From NCBI GenBank assembly GCA_030745755.1, contig JASLOA010000001.1:1-35278 (forward strand): a stretch of 35,278 nucleotides of DNA. The letters run 5' to 3'. Below are positions 32,322 through 35,278 of this stretch, one piece after another. Within the stretch, counting starts at the first letter, position 1. Each line of letters begins with the position of its first letter. The position numbers and the translations under genes were made by a program. This DNA is from Kiritimatiellia bacterium (GTDB taxonomy: Bacteria; Verrucomicrobiota; Kiritimatiellia; UBA8416; JABMPJ01). The notes under the pieces are model-generated. The model was not told the origin of the DNA. It was given only the letters and a program-made list of their open reading frames with translations, and did no database searches.

Positions 32322-32966
32322 ATGGACGTGAAAGAGCTCGATATCGCGAGGATTGCAGATGGGCGGCTGGACGTAGCGGATGCAAACGAGCATCTTGCCG
32401 CCCTGCCACAGCATTCCATCGATATCCTGAATTGGCCTGCCTTTGACTACCGCCCGAACGTCCGGTTCGCTGCGGGGTATGGGGGAGGCGATCTGTGCGT
32501 CCGCTTCGCGGTTGAAGAGGATGCCGTGCTGGCCGAGAAGACTGAAACGAACGATTCGGTCTGCCAGGACAGCTGTGTTGAGATGTTCATCGCCCCGCAC
32601 TCGGACGTCTACTTCAACTTCGAGTTCAACTGCATCGGGACCGCACTGGTGGGTAGAGGTCGCGGACGGCACGATCTTGAGTGTCTTGATCCGTCGCTGA
32701 TAGGGAGCATCCGCCGCAGTTCATCGCTTGGCAGTGAGCCGTTTCCGGAGCGCCGGGAGCGTACAGCCTGGCAACTCACCGTCGCCATTCCGCTGACGAT
32801 CCTTGGTCTGAATGAAGATGATCTCCCCGGTCACACCTGCCGCGCCAACTTCTACAAGTGTGGCGACCGCCTCTCGCAACCCCACTACCTGAGCTGGAAT
32901 CCCATCAACACCCCAACCCCCGACTTTCATCGTCCCGAATGCTTCGGCGTCGTACGCTTCAGTTGA
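32322..32966 (+). CDS. Carbohydrate-binding family 9-like (DOMON-like) protein
   Basis: 214 residues without signal peptide. The pattern FDYRPNVRFAAGYGGGDLCVRFAVEEDAVLAEKTETNDSVCQDSCVEMFIAP followed by YFNFEFNCIGT and a long WQLTVAIPLTILG strand matches the CBM9-like domain found in PVC carbohydrate-utilisation genes. These beta-sandwich domains bind carbohydrate ends or act as stand-alone proteins of unknown function. AGGGACGGG lies just before ATG 32322. It is in line with the fucosidase, sulfatase and sulfatase remnant and probably in the same transcript, so its ligand may come from the same glycan. Confidence 0.8.
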   Translation: MDVKELDIARIADGRLDVADANEHLAALPQHSIDILNWPAFDYRPNVRFAAGYGGGDLCVRFAVEEDAVLAEKTETNDSVCQDSCVEMFIAPHSDVYFNFEFNCIGTALVGRGRGRHDLECLDPSLIGSIRRSSSLGSEPFPERRERTAWQLTVAIPLTILGLNEDDLPGHTCRANFYKCGDRLSQPHYLSWNPINTPTPDFHRPECFGVVRFS

Positions 32967-32972
32967 TGGATA

Positions 32973-33002
32973 TTGACATCATTCTGTAAGCGCTGTTAGA
33001 GT
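32973..33002 (+). promoter_or_regulatory. Predicted promoter of the toxin-antitoxin operon, leaderless
   Basis: TTGACA (32973-32978, a perfect -35) and TAGAGT (32997-33002, four of six) are 18 bp apart. The expected start point is about 33009, where the antitoxin ATG lies, so the mRNA would be leaderless. The short distance to ATG and the lack of a good Shine-Dalgarno fit this. Confidence 0.5.
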
Positions 33003-33008
33003 GTAGGC

Positions 33009-33296
33009 ATGAAAAGGACACAGGTGCAGATTCCGGACTGGCTGTTTGCTGCGGCGCATGAGTTGGCGGAGGCGAAGGAGATCTCTCTGGCCGAGCTGGT
33101 GCGACGGGGGCTGGAGTATATGTTGGCAGTGACTCCGAAGTTAGAAACCAAGACTGAAGAATGGGCGCTACCCGAAGCACGGAACCTTCAGAGCCGGGAT
33201 CCCTTCGTGGTTGAAGGCTGGCGCGCGAGCATTCATATGCAGCATCTGCGGGTGGCCGAGGACGGCGAGTCCTATGATGCGGGGGGCGAGTCATGA
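33009..33296 (+). CDS. Antitoxin of a type II pair (ribbon-helix-helix type)
   Basis: 95 residues. The first half, MKRTQVQIPDWLFAAAHELAEAKEISLAELVRRGLEYMLA, has the strand-helix-helix layout of RHH/CopG-type antitoxins (basic N-terminal strand, then two helices) that bind the operon's promoter. The second half, about residues 45-95, is acidic and extended and would cover the toxin. Its ATGA stop/start overlap with the PIN gene supports co-translation. Autoregulation at 32973-33002 is inferred. Not clearly VapB, RelB or other named type. Confidence 0.8.
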   Translation: MKRTQVQIPDWLFAAAHELAEAKEISLAELVRRGLEYMLAVTPKLETKTEEWALPEARNLQSRDPFVVEGWRASIHMQHLRVAEDGESYDAGGES

Positions 33297-33730
33297 CCTC
33301 GTGCGATACGAATATTCTCTTCCCTGCATGCGATGCCTCTTCACCCCAGCACGCTTCGGCACGTGCCTTTCTGGATGGGCATCGCCAAAGCGGCGACTTC
33401 TGTCTCTGCGAGCAGGTCTTGCTTGAGCTTTACTGTCTACTGCGGAACCCGACCGTGTGCCGTAATCCGCTCCCCGGATCGGATGCCGTTGGCATTATCC
33501 AGTCATTCCGGTCCAACCCCGCCTGGCGCGTGGTCGACGTCGTGCTGGCTGGTGAGATCATGCAGAAGGTGTGGCAACATGCGTCGGCCGACACCTTCGC
33601 CTATCGTCGCGTCCTCGATGCACGGCTGGCCGAAACACTGCGCCACCACGGCATCACCGAGTTCGCCACCTGCAACGCGAAAGACTTCGCTGGATTCGGA
33701 TTCGACCGCATCTGGAACCCTCTCGTCTGA
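33293..33730 (+). CDS. vapC: PIN-domain toxin (VapC-like ribonuclease)
   Basis: 145 residues, a PIN-domain nuclease that cleaves RNA, usually tRNA or rRNA, when free of antitoxin. Acidic residues expected to bind Mg/Mn are visible at Asp5 (SCDTNIL), Glu in EQVLLELY, Asp in RVLDARLAE and Asp in NAKDFAGF, in the family order. ATG 33293 overlaps the antitoxin stop by four bases. The length agrees with VapC. Active in sequence; no mutation seen. The 222 bp after it (33731-33952) hold only a small palindrome-like stretch (GGTCACCGGTGG region) and no gene I can support. Confidence 0.88.
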   Translation: MTSCDTNILFPACDASSPQHASARAFLDGHRQSGDFCLCEQVLLELYCLLRNPTVCRNPLPGSDAVGIIQSFRSNPAWRVVDVVLAGEIMQKVWQHASADTFAYRRVLDARLAETLRHHGITEFATCNAKDFAGFGFDRIWNPLV

Positions 33731-33952
33731 GGAGAACGTCAGCTGATAGGGTTGGCTCAAAGAAGGTTGGCTCGGAGCGCTGGCACCTTCTCCTACGCCG
33801 GAGAGGCGATGATGATGCGCGTAGATGCAGGCACCTGCTAGAGCAGTTCTTCAGTCACTATCGTTGAGCGGTCACCGGTGGTTACTGCTCCTTGAAGATG
33901 CTGGGGCGGACCGCGGGGCGGCTTACAGACCGTGTGGCTGATAGTGACCCAA

Positions 33953-34518
33953 TTACTGTAACCGAAGCCCGGCTTCCAACTTCTCGCAGACGCGGTCACG
34001 CAGGCTTTTCGGAGACAGCACCTTTACGTCCGGCATCCAGGAGAGGACCCAACGGACTACCTGTTTGCGGCCGGTGGTCTCGAAGCGCATCTCTACGCGG
34101 CCGTCCCGGCGCATGTGGAACTCCTGTGACGGGTGCCACTGCCGTTCCGTGATGTAGACCGCGAGCTTTGGCTCGAACAGTAGCCGGATCTTGATGGGCT
34201 TCTCTCCGCCAGTGATCCCGAAGGCGTTCTTTGCGTATGTCTTGGGGCGAAATCGCTCGGGGGCGCGAACCTGGCGCCCGTGGGCTGAATCTGCCGGAAG
34301 CGGGAGAGCGCAAACGTCGCGACCCGCTCCTTGGCCGTGTTCCACGCGAACACGTACCAGTTCCCGTGATAGGCCAGCAGGTGGTAGGGACGCAGCGTGT
34401 ACTCCGAGATGCGCCCGTCGAAGGTCTGGTACGTGGCCCGGATTTCCTCGCGGTGCTCGATGAAGCCCGCGATCTGCGCCCAGACTTCCGGGTCGATCCT
34501 GACACAGTCCTCCGGCAT
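33953..34518 (-). pseudogene. WYL-domain regulator fragment with frameshift and missing N-terminus
   Basis: Read from the right, the first frame gives RATYQTFDGRISEYTLRPYHLLAYHGNWYVFAWN...VATFALSRFRQI, the WYL domain. Near 34243 the match moves to the next frame: RFRPKTYAKNAFGITGGEKPIKIRLLFEPKLAVYITERQWHPSQEFHMRRDGRVEMRFETT...VVRWVLSWMPDVKVLSPKSLRDRVCEKL, the WYL C-terminal region (WCX). One added base near 34243 would restore a continuous DFDPKTY-like join. The usual N-terminal helix-turn-helix is missing because the sequence upstream becomes the IS91 fragment. WYL proteins are transcription regulators that bind ssDNA or nucleotides, many in phage-defence regions. It is not functional as read. 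Confidence 0.75.
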
Positions 34519-34523
34519 GCCCC

Positions 34524-35158
34524 CGACACAACCCCTTCTCCGAGCAGAAGATGGTCTACAACGCCGAGAACGGCACCGTCATCTACCGCTCGCGCATGCA
34601 CGCCAAGACCAAGCGCAACTTCGAGATCTTCTCCGCCGAGGAGTTCATCGCGGCCATCACGCAGCATATCCCGGACAAAGGCTTCCAGATGGTGCGTTAC
34701 TATGGGTGGTATTCCAACCGGGCCAGGGGCGAGCGGGCCAAGCGCGAGGCCGAGCCCGGCGCCCCGGACACCGCCGAGGTGGACGTGATCGACGTGTCCG
34801 AGTATCAACCGCCGCGCATTCCGTCGAAGAAATGGCGCGAGCTGATCAAGTCGAAGATCCCGGCCCGAAGGCGTCGGGGAAGGTGTGGGAAGTTGACCCG
34901 CTCATCTGTCCGCACTGCGGCGCTGAGATGAAGTTGATCGCGCTTATCGATGACGACGAGGTGATCGAGAAGATCCTCCGCCACCTGAAACTGTGGCCGG
35001 AGCAGACGGCGCTGGTCTGTCTGTCCCGCGCCCCGCCGAGTATCCTACCGCCCACCGGCAGCGAGCGGATCATCGAGCCGTTCTTCGATGATCCGTTCCC
35101 CGACTACGACACAGAGCCCGTCATGGCGTACGCGAATGACCCGGATTTCGCGGCGTAA
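34524..35158 (+). pseudogene. Truncated and frameshifted IS91-type transposase (C-terminal part)
   Basis: The frame from 34524 encodes NPFSEQKMVYNAENGTVIYRSRMHAKTKRNFEIFSAEEFIAAITQHIPDKGFQMVRYYGWYSNRARG, the conserved later half of IS91/IS801-type transposases. Near 34855 it shifts into the frame KVWEVDPLICPHCGAEMKLIALIDDDEVIEKILRHLKLW, with the C-terminal CPHC finger, ending at TAA 35156-35158. The N-terminal HUH and Y2 nuclease regions are absent. The left end abuts the WYL fragment with no visible terminal repeat; IS91 relatives move by rolling circle. No intact source is in the window. Confidence 0.85.
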
Positions 35159-35176
35159 CCGCTCTGCGCAGAGCGG
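35159..35176. repeat. Perfect 18-bp palindrome after the IS91 transposase
   Basis: CCGCTCTGCGCAGAGCGG begins one base after the transposase stop and is its own reverse complement. It could be the hairpin of an IS91-type terminus, or a terminator. The following 102 bp to the window end show no gene I can support. Confidence 0.6.
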
Positions 35177-35278
35177 GTGATGAATGGGGGTGATTTGTCA
35201 TCCTTCCCGCCACACGCCCACTTTGGCCATCGCGCATGTCCCTGCTGGCCCGAATATTGACCCAGAGGCGGGGTACTG

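Noticed and set aside
33571..33867. Overlapping open frame across the PIN gene end and downstream gap
   Set aside because: Most of it overlaps the PIN toxin in another frame, it has no Shine-Dalgarno and the product is Arg/His-rich without a pattern.

Overview
The window is GC-rich bacterial DNA, densely coded on both strands, with many short dispersed palindromes. A PVC-superphylum bacterium, most plausibly of the Kiritimatiellota or a relative, fits best. The reasons are the combination of a cytoplasmic alpha-L-fucosidase and formylglycine sulfatase with a CBM9-like protein, an NfeD/NfeD/FloA operon, a 3D-domain lipoprotein, a type II secretion/type IV pilus core with a short GFTLVE pilin, and REP-like repeats of kinds I associate with that group. 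This placement is inference from content; no marker gene is present.

Layout. 1-1935: the tail of an unknown gene, then a complete insertion sequence whose right end stops a few bases before the Shine-Dalgarno of a KDPG aldolase gene. 1954-5351: aldolase, a secreted TPR protein with a flavinylation (FMN-binding) domain, and a multi-membrane GT-C/TMTC-like protein. 5307-12986: a fimbrial/secretion block on the minus strand (second TMTC-like protein, GspE ATPase broken by a frameshift, GspF platform, pilin with its own promoter and terminator) and two modular accessory proteins, TPR-MshEN (plus) and TPR-proline linker-GspB-like (minus). 13007-15726: ABC-2 exporter pair, 2-Cys peroxiredoxin, small lipoprotein. 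15727-23635: orphan PAS histidine kinase, dUTPase, divergent LpxC-like protein, D,D-carboxypeptidase, ComM with a duplicated C-terminal tail behind its stop codon, aldose 1-epimerase, 3D-domain lipoprotein. 23882-27490: proline-rich membrane protein, FloA, short NfeD and long NfeD protease in one operon. 27722-32966: Mur ligase, then a fucosidase, sulfatase, truncated sulfatase and CBM9 gene group for sulfated fucose-containing glycans. 33009-35278: PIN/RHH toxin-antitoxin pair and a junk zone with a frameshifted WYL fragment abutting a truncated, frameshifted IS91-type transposase.

How the parts relate. The strongest functional unit is 3729-12986, where two paralogous GT-C-like membrane proteins bracket a pilus/secretion motor. 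I infer, without proof, that they act on the envelope or on the pilin. The second unit is the fucosidase/sulfatase set, which lacks signal peptides and so probably works on imported oligosaccharides. Several single-base lesions (gspE, the lipoprotein start, WYL, the IS91 transposase) could be decay, programmed shifts or assembly errors and need read-level checking. No tRNA, rRNA, CRISPR array or replication origin was seen.
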